In this document: one piece after another, positions 11,260-21,100 of the stretch | Layout of the letters: each line of letters begins with the position of its first letter | Position numbering within the stretch: the stretch's first letter is position 1 | Origin: Bremia lactucae | Taxonomy: Eukaryota > Oomycota > Peronosporomycetes > Peronosporales > Peronosporaceae | Assembly (NCBI RefSeq): GCF_004359215.1 | Contig: NC_090617.1 | Location: 738,534 to 775,606 of the forward strand | Reading direction: 5' to 3' | DNA length: 37,073 nucleotides | Made by a program: the position numbers and the translations under genes | Notes under the pieces: model-generated | What the model saw: the letters and a program-made list of their open reading frames with translations, nothing else | Told to the model about the DNA's origin: nothing | The model's database searches: none

Positions 11260-12138
11260 ATGTTCACGATTGTGTTTTTCCTTGCGGTCGCCTTCGCTGA
11301 GGTTGCAAGCAGCAATTCGAATGCAGACGCCAACTCTGGTCCTCAGGCCAAGGAGCTGACGCCGGTCTTGTCCTCCCCGACTCCATGGGCCATGGACAAC
11401 ATGCACGCGTTTCGTGGGGCTTATGACAACACTCCAGTGCTTGAAGAACGTGAAGCGACAATTCCACGTCAAGGCATAGAGAAAACAGCTAAGGTAGTCG
11501 AAGAGTCAACCTCTTTCCTCAAAGTACTCAAGAACATCCTGCTCTGGCCATTCCAGAAGACAAGATCGACGTTCAAACTCTGGCGTTTCAAGCGCTGGAT
11601 GAAAAACGAAAATGAATTTCAAGCAGATGTGATTAAGGCGACAGATACTCATACGAGATACTTGGCATGTAACATTATGCCAGAACGGTGGCATCAATTG
11701 ATGTCGGAAGAGAAAGCGATTCCGCAAAAGAATCCATTTTTTCACAGAGGGTTCACCCCTGAAAGTTTTTACGTATACTCGAAGAAGCTTGTGGGGATTT
11801 CTGTACCATCACATCACACCGTCGTAAGAAAGTCGATTGACAAAACCATCCGCAAAATGGAACCCGATTTGCAAAATGTAGTGAAGGAAAGGCTGGAGCG
11901 ATTCGAGAGCATGTTTTTGGATGAACATATTCCCGTGGTCGAACTTGTTCCGTATATGACCCCAGTCACGGTCAAGTACGTGGTGGAGAAAACGGCGGAG
12001 GCTCAGAACTTTGAGGAAGTCCTCTTCGCTCACGATAAATCGAAATGGCTTGAGCATCGAATTCTTAAACGTTTTATCGAGTTTAACAAGCTTTACGAAA
12101 CGCGTGTGGAATCCATTCTGTACCCATTGCCGAAGTAG
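11260..12138 (+). CDS. Candidate secreted RxLR-class effector with EER motif and degenerate RxLR (RGAY)
   Basis: 292 residues, no intron. Residues 1-18 form a typical signal peptide (MFTIVFFLAVAFAEVASS). An acidic-basic EER motif (LEEREA, Glu62-Arg64) follows at the distance expected for RxLR-class effectors. The RxLR position is occupied by RGAY (52-55), so the first motif is degenerate, as seen in some downy mildew effectors. The rest has a basic, tryptophan-rich stretch (about 95-120) and a helical, charged C-terminal half; I do not see a clear WY fold. Such proteins are secreted towards the host plant, but the specific function is unknown. It lies in a repeat-rich, gene-poor pocket next to a retroelement, a common effector setting. 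It could also be an unrelated secreted protein. Confidence 0.6.
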   Translation: MFTIVFFLAVAFAEVASSNSNADANSGPQAKELTPVLSSPTPWAMDNMHAFRGAYDNTPVLEEREATIPRQGIEKTAKVVEESTSFLKVLKNILLWPFQKTRSTFKLWRFKRWMKNENEFQADVIKATDTHTRYLACNIMPERWHQLMSEEKAIPQKNPFFHRGFTPESFYVYSKKLVGISVPSHHTVVRKSIDKTIRKMEPDLQNVVKERLERFESMFLDEHIPVVELVPYMTPVTVKYVVEKTAEAQNFEEVLFAHDKSKWLEHRILKRFIEFNKLYETRVESILYPLPK

Positions 12139-13481
12139 CTGTACCGTTTCAGCGGCCATGCGACCGACTATTGCAGCACAAAGGACAAGAGTTTCCCAGG
12201 CGTCGTGACGTAAAAGCACTGATCTTTTCGTATTGCTGTTCTTATATTAGGTTGCCGCTTTGTACTTTCGGCGCAGTGTAAATGAATAGTAATCGGGCCG
12301 AATTGAATAAATGAAAAACGCACAAAATTGTGCTTTTCTCTTGAAAATAGAGATATAGAGCTCTTTTGCAACAACATTCAGTCGACTTTTAGTGTCTGCA
12401 GCCAATACGAGTAAAGTGATGACACATATTGATATCGGCAAACCTTGCGTCCGTTACACAGCTCATTCCTTCGAATCCAGTCGTGACCGTAGATTTAAAA
12501 AGATTCTTTTCACCTTATCGTCACACAGGCATCTATTACGATAAGTTTCGTGTGATGGTGGCTACGCTTCTAGTGCTTCAATTCTGCAACTGCCAGCAGT
12601 ATCTTGAAAAAATCTGCATTCTGAAAAGTGTGGTAGTGGCGCGAGCCACTAAGTGCCCTGCTCGAGCGAGGTTGTTGTGTTGTAAGAAAAAAATGCGCCT
12701 TGTGCGACATTCAAGAAGGCCTTATGCAGAAAGCCTAATATGTGGTCATGGCACCGCCGCCTTGCAGAAAGATACAACCTCACATCATTTTTTTTTTCGC
12801 AAGGAAGAACGTAAAGCAAAAGATGATTTCAAAAGGGCTTGATTATAGGAAACTTTGTGTCATGCCATGATAAAGCTACAAGTATGCTTACGTGCTCGTC
12901 CAGGAAGCACTGGTAGTGATTAGTGCGCCATGCAGGATGCGACATAAATAAAGTGTGTTGTGCTCCAGTCGCATAGGCAAAACCTACGAAAGAGGATAGA
13001 AGTTGCACACATCCGTGAGAGATTAGGAACCTTACACCAAGCCAAGAATTATAGTGCTACAATCGCTAGAGATGGCGAGGTGACGCTAAGATTGATCATT
13101 TCATCGGTATGCTACCACTATCGCATACGTCGATATAAATGCTACTTTTGGCTCTTAGAACCAACTACAAACTAAGCTGTCTTTTGTATTCGTTTTTTTA
13201 TTGTGGACTGCACATATACCTCATCGTCTAGTCGTGGAGCTCCCATCGTCATATGCTGTGCTCGTCTTTCGATATGTGAATTCATTCATTGAACAGCTGC
13301 GACAAATTAGCAAATTAGTTTCACGCTGTGTGGACCGACCGACCAAGAGACAGAGAGACGTGTTACTAGAAATCGTCTAAACTACTTCACGCCTTTTGGT
13401 CACACGTGTCTGTCTCTTTCTATAAACCCTCACTTGTGATTTTCGACTTCTTCGACCGCTGCGAGACCATCTGATACCGCG
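12139..13481. other. Intergenic region with no confident gene
   Basis: About 1.3 kb between the effector candidate and the 5'-nucleotidase gene. The only frame worth noting is at 12555-12842 (separate entry). A pyrimidine-rich stretch and several TTTCTATAAA-like motifs near 13410-13430 could belong to the promoter of the next gene. I see no RNA gene or repeat. Confidence 0.5.
12555..12842 (+). CDS. Doubtful small ORF with signal-peptide-like start
   Basis: The frame is open from 12429, but the in-frame ATG at 12555 gives a 95-residue protein starting MVATLLVLQFCNCQQ. This resembles a short signal peptide followed by a Cys- and basic-rich tail (CPARARLLCCKKK) and a KEER near the end. Codon use and composition are unremarkable, no family is recognised, and chance is a fair explanation. 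It is kept because small secreted cysteine-rich proteins are common in these genomes. Confidence 0.15.
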   Translation: MVATLLVLQFCNCQQYLEKICILKSVVVARATKCPARARLLCCKKKMRLVRHSRRPYAESLICGHGTAALQKDTTSHHFFFRKEERKAKDDFKRA

Positions 13482-15047
13482 ATGCCGGTGTGGCAAAATC
13501 TCGCTGTAGCGCTAAGCGTGTTTTTCGATTACAGTGCCCACGCCCGCTCATTAACGGCAACATTCGACCTATTGTCGTACAATGATGTGTACGAGTTGCA
13601 ACAGGATACCGTCGAGGGTCTCAAGCTCGGGGGTCCGTCCCGTGTCGTTCCGATTGCCAACGCCATGCGACGAGCGAATCCAAATAGTCTTGTGCTACTC
13701 GCTGGCGACACAATCTCCCCATCGCTTTGGTCTGCGCGATTTAATGGACAACAAATGATCAAAGCACACAATGCTATTGGTCTCGACTTTGCATCGTTAG
13801 GGAACCACGAGTTCGACTACGGACTCGACAACTTTCTCAATGTGTCGCGGACATCTAACTTTACGTGGTTAAATGCCAACTGCTATGAGCACGAGACGCA
13901 ACAATTACTACGTGGTACAGTGCCCAATGCTATCAAAAATTTCCACGATTCTATCCATGGGAACATTTCGATTGGTCTCTTTGGTATCATGTACAACTTG
14001 AACGACTCAAGTACAGGGCTGTGCTGGAAAGATCCGATTGAAGCTGCGAAAGAGCAGGTTGCTATCCTCCAAGCTCAGAACGTCGACTTTATCATTGCGT
14101 TGAGTCATCAAAGTCTAACTGACGACAACCGTCTTTCAAAAGAGGTAGTTGGCATCGATTTAATCGTTGGAGGGCATGACCATGCGTCGATGTTACAGAC
14201 GTCGTATGGCACACCGTACCTTAAATCAGACTCGAATTTTCACTCGATTTGGACGTCTCACGTAAATTATTATGCTGCAGACGATTCGCATGACCGCAAA
14301 GCGCTCATGACGCACCACGCGATTCCAATTCTAGAGAACCTACCAACGGACAAAGCATTGGATGCTGTCATTGCCACGTATGCAGCTCTCGTCAATGAGC
14401 TCGAGAAACAGATTATTAGCTCCTTGTGTGAAGACCTTGACTTGTCTCAAAATGTCGTGCGTGTGCAAGATAGTAAAATTGGACACCTATTTGCCGACGC
14501 GAGTCGCGAATTCTATGGCAATGGCTCTGTTGACATTGCCGTAATGAATGGGGGTGGGATTCGTGGGGACAAGATTGTGCCTGCTGGCGACTTGAGCCTC
14601 GGAGAAGTGTTGTCGTGGTCACCATTTGGAAACATCCTTTTGACGATCGAGACCAATGGTGCGTCGCTTAAGCTCTTTCTTGAACACGAAATGGGTGGCA
14701 ATTGTGGCGACCGCGTGATTCTGCAGAATGGATTCTATATCCATCCCTCGGGCTTTCAATATACATTTAAATGCATGCAAGTTGGCGTCGGAGTCGTCTC
14801 GAGTCTTTTGTGGCTCAACCATCCCATTCATTCGGGGGAGATTCAAGATACGGATGAATTTCTCATGGCTCTTAGCCAATTTCTCTATACGTCTCGATTA
14901 GTGGGAATTGATGGAATTCAAGCCAATGTGAAAATCAATGAAGCTGAAGCTGGACGCGTTGACACGGCCATTGAGACCTACGTCTCCAAGCAGAGCAATG
15001 GAATTCTCTGTCCTTCGGACAATTCGCGCTCTTTCGTTACATTTTAA
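13482..15047 (+). CDS. Secreted 5'-nucleotidase / UshA-family metallophosphatase
   Basis: 521 residues, no intron. ATG 13482 opens a likely signal peptide (MPVWQNLAVALSVFFDYSAHA). The N-terminal calcineurin-like metallophosphatase domain shows the metal-ligand motifs in order: NDVYEL (Asp35), LLAGDTISP (Asp76), GNHEFDYG (Asn108, His109), ALSHQS (His209) and GGHDH (His232, His234). The C-terminal 5'-nucleotidase domain has the substrate motif MNGGGIRGD (about 355-363) and the closing RVDTAIETYV. In the first motif the common Asp-x-His is Asp-Val-Tyr, a variant known from the CG11883-like branch of the family. The expected activity is hydrolysis of nucleotide or related phosphate esters outside the cell or in the secretory pathway, for salvage or extracellular nucleotide removal. 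The exact substrate cannot be read from sequence. Confidence 0.9.
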   Translation: MPVWQNLAVALSVFFDYSAHARSLTATFDLLSYNDVYELQQDTVEGLKLGGPSRVVPIANAMRRANPNSLVLLAGDTISPSLWSARFNGQQMIKAHNAIGLDFASLGNHEFDYGLDNFLNVSRTSNFTWLNANCYEHETQQLLRGTVPNAIKNFHDSIHGNISIGLFGIMYNLNDSSTGLCWKDPIEAAKEQVAILQAQNVDFIIALSHQSLTDDNRLSKEVVGIDLIVGGHDHASMLQTSYGTPYLKSDSNFHSIWTSHVNYYAADDSHDRKALMTHHAIPILENLPTDKALDAVIATYAALVNELEKQIISSLCEDLDLSQNVVRVQDSKIGHLFADASREFYGNGSVDIAVMNGGGIRGDKIVPAGDLSLGEVLSWSPFGNILLTIETNGASLKLFLEHEMGGNCGDRVILQNGFYIHPSGFQYTFKCMQVGVGVVSSLLWLNHPIHSGEIQDTDEFLMALSQFLYTSRLVGIDGIQANVKINEAEAGRVDTAIETYVSKQSNGILCPSDNSRSFVTF

Positions 15048-15208
15048 CTGAACTATTCTTTAGATAATTAACTTAAAATGTATTCCATATTTTATAAATA
15101 TCGTGGCGGCGAAATTATAATTTAAATGGTTGCAAAACGACTGACACTATTATCAATAATCTGACAAATTATTGTGCGCTCCGAACCAAATTTATCGCAC
15201 CGACGAGC

Positions 15209-16476
15209 ATGGGAAAATTGCGCGGATATGATTTCTATCGCGCTATTGGCTCGCCCAAACGGATCGTTGCGCCCATGGTAAGCCTCTCCAGCCAATCGCT
15301 ACCCAGTTTGTGTCAAAGATTCTTTGACATCATCATCTTGATTCCTTTTAGTAAATACAATTCTGGATGCTTTTACCGTTTAGGTCGACCAATCCGAGCT
15401 GGCATTTCGCATGCTCTGCCGCAAATTTGGCGCCGATTGCTGCTACACACCAATGCTCCATAGTCGTCTCTTTGCCGAGAACGCTGAGTATCGTGAAAAG
15501 ATGTTTGAGCGCCATATGCAAGATCGACCACTAGTGGTCCAGGTCCGTGGCGGCCTTGATCGTTTTTTTTATTTTTGATTAAAATGGTTTTTCTAAATGG
15601 TTTTAGTTTTGTGGCAATGATCCCAAAACCGTTTTACAAGCGGCAAAAATGGTTGAAAATCACTGCGACGCTGTCGATTTAAACCTTGGGTGTCCTCAAG
15701 GCATTGCTCGAAAAGGCCACTATGGCTCCTTTTTAATGCACGACAAGGATCTGGTCAAATCTATTGTTGAAACGCTGAGTGCTGAATTAAACATTGCCGT
15801 GACGGTCAAAATTCGTGTGTTTTCAGACGACAATGAGACGCTCGAATTTGCCGCGATGCTACAAAAAGCGGGATGCGATATGCTTACTGTCCATGGTCGC
15901 ACGAAAGAAATGAATAAAACTGCCGTGCGTGAAGTAAATTGGGATATCATACGACGGATTAAGGAACAATTGACAATTCCAGTCATTGCAAATGGGGGCA
16001 TCGAGACCCACGAAGACATCGCTCGCTGTGTCAATGCTACGGGCTGTGACGGTGTCATGAGTTCCGAAGGATTACTGGAGAATCCAGCACTCTTTGCGAC
16101 AGCAAGGAATGCTCCAGGCGTCAATACGTCCTTTATGGAGCTAGCGCGACAGTATCTAACATATGCCAAGCTGTATCCGCCAGCAACTGGAAAAATCGTT
16201 CGTGCTCATCTTTTCAAGATTTTATTTCAGGATCTATGTGTACATTCTGACTTACGAGACGCGCTTGCGGCTGCAAAGTCACAGGTAGAGATGGTGGAAA
16301 TTGTAAACGAGCTTGCTCTTCGATTGGAAGAAGGAGGAAAAAAAGCTGGCATTGAGACACAGTATGGAGCCGAAACGAGCTGGTACCGTCGTCACCGAAA
16401 AGGACAGGTGAAGCTTCGACGTCTCGATTCGTACGACAAGTGTCTTGACTCGGGCTTTGCCAATCTATTTGCATGA
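15209..16476 (+). CDS. tRNA-dihydrouridine synthase (Dus1-like), three exons
   Basis: Exons 15209-15277, 15384-15542 and 15607-16476 (introns of 106 and 64 nt, GT-AG) give 365 residues. Exon 1 ends in the opening motif RIVAPM and exon 2 begins VDQSELAFRML, which together make the FMN-binding start of the Dus barrel. Exon 2 continues through CCYTPMLHSRLF and ends RPLVVQ; exon 3 resumes FCGNDP. The catalytic cysteine lies in LNLGCPQGIARKGHYGSFLM, followed by VTVKIRVF (conserved Lys), VHGRT and PVIANGGI. The enzyme reduces uridine to dihydrouridine in the tRNA D-loop with FMN and NAD(P)H. The GCPQ motif and overall pattern fit the eukaryotic Dus1 group (positions 16/17). The junctions restore the family pattern, so the gene model is well supported. 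Confidence 0.92.
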
Positions 16477-17043
16477 TCACGAGCACTTGGATGGGTTAAG
16501 AAGCATTGACTCAATTAAATAGTATTTGTCGATTGGGATCAAAATTGAAGATTTCGGCGAGTTTGTGGAACATTTGGGGTTTGCATACGTCTAGTCGTTT
16601 ACTCTTACAGCAAAAAGACATAATATGAACTTGAGCATGGTATTTTCTCCACAGTATAAATAATAGCGGTCCAGCGCCAAGTGAAGCTTTCACACTTTCG
16701 CGTGTTGTGTCAGTGTAATTTTTAATGGAGAACTTCTTTGACTTAGTCAACACTTGTGACGAACGGCATTGTTGCATCAGGCGCAATAAAGATTCTGTTA
16801 TCTAGTGGAAATTGTAATAGTAAAACGCAACAGCTGACGATAGACCATATATGGCATACTAAAATTTATCGTCTCCGCTTAGTTTATATATCATCATATG
16901 TACTGCAGTATTTACAATTGTTTTTCAAACACAAATGTGAAAAATGCGGTTATGTCAAATTTCAACCCCAATCAGTTGCTCAATATTTTTTATCTATACC
17001 GTGCACTTCAAAATTCGGTGAACTTAAAACTTCAAGCGGAAAT
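16477..17043. other. Spacer upstream of the copper transporter gene
   Basis: The frame of the copper transporter stays open upstream to a GTG at 16756, adding 96 residues with no family resemblance. I take that as chance, but an upstream exon or longer N-terminus cannot be ruled out. Otherwise I see no feature in the spacer. Confidence 0.45.
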
Positions 17044-17709
17044 ATGGAGCGCGAAGGCTTTTGTGTGGGATCAGGCTCGCCGATGGGCATGGCAGGATTC
17101 AAATGGGCCGGACGTGATCCGATGGACGACTGCTCCATGATATGGCTAAAAAAGTGGGGGCTCACAGACGCCTATCGCGCTGCATTGGCGTGTACTTTTG
17201 TCTTTTTTCTGGCTGCGCTGTCTCAGTACCTTTCAACGTCCCACGATTATCATCTCCAACAGTCTAAAGACATTGACAAACGTCGACTATTCAATGCATT
17301 AACACAAATTGATAAAATTTCGACCTACTACGATCCAGAGCTTTGCAATGGCTGCGACAAGAAAAGCACGAGGTACGAGCTTGAGCAGGCGGTAAGAGCG
17401 TCGGCTTTGCATTCGGAAACACAGGTTTGCGAGACACAAATTCTTCAAAGCACGTCCGAAAAAATGTTCTCACGGCCGCTACGTGATTTGCCATTGACGG
17501 CTGTGAAGGCCGGCAATTGGACGCACCTGGGCGACGCTTTGATGCGGGGTGTGCGGGTTTTCATTGCGTACATGCTCATGCTGGTGATCATGACGTATGA
17601 CTTGACGCTTATCACGAGTATTGTGATGGGGTTTGTGGCTAGCTTTGTTCTGTGTGGCAAAGACATGACCAAAGTGCCCGTGTCAGCCGACCCGTGTTGT
17701 TGCTCATAG
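17044..17709 (+). CDS. CTR-family high-affinity copper transporter
   Basis: 221 residues from ATG 17044. A short Met-containing extracellular N-terminus (SPMGMAGFKWAGRDPM) leads to three predicted membrane helices: about 44-63, 169-186 and 188-206. Helix 2 carries the signature MxxxM (Met179, Met183 in AYMLMLVIMTY), whose methionines line the copper pore. Helix 3 has GxxxS (Gly196) instead of the usual GxxxG packing motif. The large loop between helices 1 and 2 has a Cys pair (CNGC, 101-104). The C-terminus ends CCCS, matching the Cys/His copper-handling tail of CTR proteins. It should take up Cu(I) as a trimer at the plasma membrane or from the vacuole. Confidence 0.85.
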   Translation: MEREGFCVGSGSPMGMAGFKWAGRDPMDDCSMIWLKKWGLTDAYRAALACTFVFFLAALSQYLSTSHDYHLQQSKDIDKRRLFNALTQIDKISTYYDPELCNGCDKKSTRYELEQAVRASALHSETQVCETQILQSTSEKMFSRPLRDLPLTAVKAGNWTHLGDALMRGVRVFIAYMLMLVIMTYDLTLITSIVMGFVASFVLCGKDMTKVPVSADPCCCS

Positions 17710-18176
17710 TCTCGTAAACACCAAAGTTACTATTTATTGTCGATTCTTAATATTTTGGTGTTCTTAAATTGCATGCATTTAGCTTCGATATTGTAGACTT
17801 CATGTTGTTGCGATTCGACATATTACAATAAAACATTAAGTGCATCGGTACCGTTTCATTTTGCGTGTGTGTAATTGTGATTCTATTATAAAATAAGGCG
17901 CTTGCTATTGAAGAATGTTTTGTGATCTCTCATTAAAAGACGACGCTGGCGATCATGCGCGACAGCTACCAATAAAAGCGCTTACTGACCTTTCTCGACT
18001 ACTAAATTGAAGGTATTAACATTCTAGGGGATCTTGCTGCAATACTTTCAAATACACCATATGATTGTTGTAAAGTCCATGATTATCTTACTGCATGAGT
18101 ATAAAGAATCTGTCCACCGTTCATAAGCACTTAGCTGCTATCGGCACCGCGCCACAGGAAAATTGATGTCGTGGAA
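17710..18176. other. Intergenic spacer between convergent genes
   Basis: This lies between the copper transporter stop and the stop of the RRM/zinc-finger gene. An AATAAA at 17827-17832 could serve the transporter transcript, although oomycete polyadenylation signals are weak. Nothing else is recognised. Confidence 0.45.
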
Positions 18177-21100
18177 TTAGGATTTGTAGTACATTGAACG
18201 GTCACCTTCAGGTAATGCTTCCATACAACCGTGGCACCGTGAAGAAATTGACTCGTTTGCAGTAAAGCAACTGCATCAACAGCAAACAACACAAGGCGTC
18301 GAAATGAGCACGTTTATAATTATGATAGATCCATTCGTTCACTCACAGCGAGCACAGCCACGATTCAGCTCCAATATTTATATTACTCGGCCCATACACC
18401 CTTGTGCGCCCGCACTTGTCACACTTAGCCTTCCAAATACTTACGTCCGCACGGCACTGGGATCCGGTACACTTCCACGTATCTCGTACCATCTGGAATT
18501 GCATCGCAAGAATTTGCTGCGTATGTGCATCCATCTGACGCACTCGAATCATTGAGTTTTTAATCTTCTTGGCTGTTAAATAGATCAAATGAGCTCATCA
18601 TTTAAATCACTCAAAAGACAGTATAGCAACATACAATTCATTTCCTCCACTGCTTCGAGCGCTCCCATTTCTGTCTCGAACGTCAGACACGCATCGCCAC
18701 GTCCAAGATGATTGCGCTGGCAAGGATATATGTCGATCGCTGGAAATCCAGTTTCTCTGTCAATCTATCAATTTTGTTAAACAAATTTGGCAAGTGGGCA
18801 CAACCACATTAAAATTAAAGAGCAATTAGACATCTTGACTTACCGCGATTCCAAAACGCGCAAAATCTTCCTCGATTTGCTCGGCAAATACTGTCGGATT
18901 TACTCCGGTCACGTATATTTGCCTTGCCATCAATGTTTTATCAACCAAAATGTCGTTTAGGTCGAAGCGGATGTCTTCAACTTCTTTAGTTGGGGCATCA
19001 ATTTCATCTTCCGAGTTTGAGATGAATGAGTCGTCAACATCATCAACCGTAGCCAGCGCGCCTGGCGAAGAAGGTTGTGCACAATGAGACATCTTCTGCT
19101 TCTTTCTAGATTCATCTTTGTCTTCAACAGTGTTATTACTCGACGACTCTGGCAATCGATCTTTCTTTTTGGAGTCACGAAATTTTGAATAATTGTATTG
19201 TCGACTGCCATGATTTTGTCGGTCCTGATCGTATCTTTCTGAAGACACGGACTCGTTGCGTATTAAATATTTTTCGCTGGATCTCTCGCGCGATCGGCGG
19301 CGATGCCGACTGCTGCTTAGATAACTTTGGGCTCGGGCACCTGATGAGCGCGTTTTAGAGCGAGGTGATTCTATTCGCCTGCGCTCAGAACGTCTATCGT
19401 GGAATTTGCGACCTTCTGAGCGCGCGGTTAACTTCTCATTTCTTGTAAAGTCACCAGTTTTGCTTAGCTTCTTATCATGAGTCCTCCGCGAAGACGAGTC
19501 AGGTGTTGCCAACCGCGCGCCTTGCGGTCCATAGTAGCTCCGCGCAGAGGATATGGGTGTGTTTTTTGTGAATCGCTTATTCTTTGCATTCTCCACCGGC
19601 TGATCAATCGCTTGGGACGGCGTAGATGTCAGCGGTAAAGCTTCCTTTCGTTTTCTTGGAATCGGCACCTTATCCCAATCTGTATTCTTTGGTCGGCTTT
19701 TAATGATCGGAATTCCCTTTCGAGCTGCTTCTTCCTGCATTTTCTTGAAGCGACTAGAACGTTTGTAGCCGGACTCTTCTCGAAAATCGCAAGACTTTTC
19801 TTGCGTCTCGACATGCAGCGCATCATAAATACTTATTTGAGGTTCTCGGTTGAATACACTTTCGAGACCGCTTTTGTCTTGCTGCTTAGTCAGGACAGTC
19901 AACGAATTTTCAGTATGTCCACCCCCTCCAAAGCGAGACTTTACTTGTATTCGAGGCGCCTCTTTTGCCAGAATAGGAGCACTTTCCGTCTTTTTTGCTC
20001 CTGCATAGGAAAGGTACCTAACTTTAGGTACGTCAACTACATTTTTGGCCATCTCTTTCGTCAAAATTGACAATGGTATATCATCAAGGTCCTTCGCTGC
20101 ATCGTCATCGATTATTCTGGGTGGGCCCGATCTGTAAAGACCATTTGGCCGAATTTTAGCTCCGAGGTTGTCCCCATTATCAAGCATTTTTGTGCTTCTC
20201 CTCGTCGCCGCATATTTCCCTTTCATAATTGTACTTGTAGCAACAGGTCTTTTGCCTGATTGAAGGCCATTAGAACCATTTTTTTGCTTCAATGGGTCAG
20301 ATGAGGTCTTTTCACTTGTTGATATTTCGAAATCACGACACGCGGGGGATTCAGCGTTGGTGTGCACCGGCAAAGGCTTCAAGACACGAGAGGATGTTGT
20401 CTTAATTTTTGGTTTTGTTTGTAGTGGCGTCAAGTCGAAGAATTGCTGGACTCCGTATCTCGATGCAACTAGCTCACAATCATTCTTGCCTTTACTCGGT
20501 AATGTCCCCATCGCATCGCTGTCACAATGCTTAACAGGCAAAGAACTCCCTCGTAAATTTCGGCTTTCTTCTTTGCTGTCGGCGAAGTCGTTTTGACCAT
20601 GTGTTGCAATTTTCTCGGCGCTATTAACGTAAATTCCAGAAACCTCATCATCGCAGGTATGTTCATGGTTATCTGCACCAGGCTCGTCATCGTCTAATAT
20701 TTCCGTTTCAGCGTCCGAAACATCTTCCTCATCCGCTTCGGCAATTTGCTGGGCGTCATCGATTGCATCATGCACAGTCTCGCTAACCATGACTTCTTTA
20801 TTTCGTTGTTCGGCATCAGCGCCAATCCCAAGTACCTCTATTGGCGAAAAACAATGATCATTATCTTCCTCAAGTACTGGCGGCAATTGTTTTACTTCAA
20901 CAACAGCATCGTCAGCTTCCGTATCGCGATTATAAGCAGTGACGGTGCTTGCATCCGAAGAAAATGAACGCATTGCCATTTCCATCATACCTGTCGAGAT
21001 ACTTGACGCTTCACCTACATGAGGCCACTCAGCAGCTTTTGCTTGTGGTTGAAAGAGAATATTTGCAGACGCATTATTTGGTGCAACAGTGGCTGATGAG

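Noticed and set aside
15543..15606. Retained second intron of the dihydrouridine synthase as coding
   Set aside because: The 64-nt length breaks the frame, and removal restores the RPLVVQ-FCGNDP family motif.
16756..17043. N-terminal extension of the copper transporter
   Set aside because: Begins at GTG, has no family similarity, and the methionine-rich N-terminus typical of CTR proteins begins at 17044.
18400..18440. An intron starting at GTAAGT inside the first zinc finger of the RRM gene
   Set aside because: Reading through keeps the finger's last two cysteines (CDKC) in frame and correctly spaced; splicing there would destroy it.
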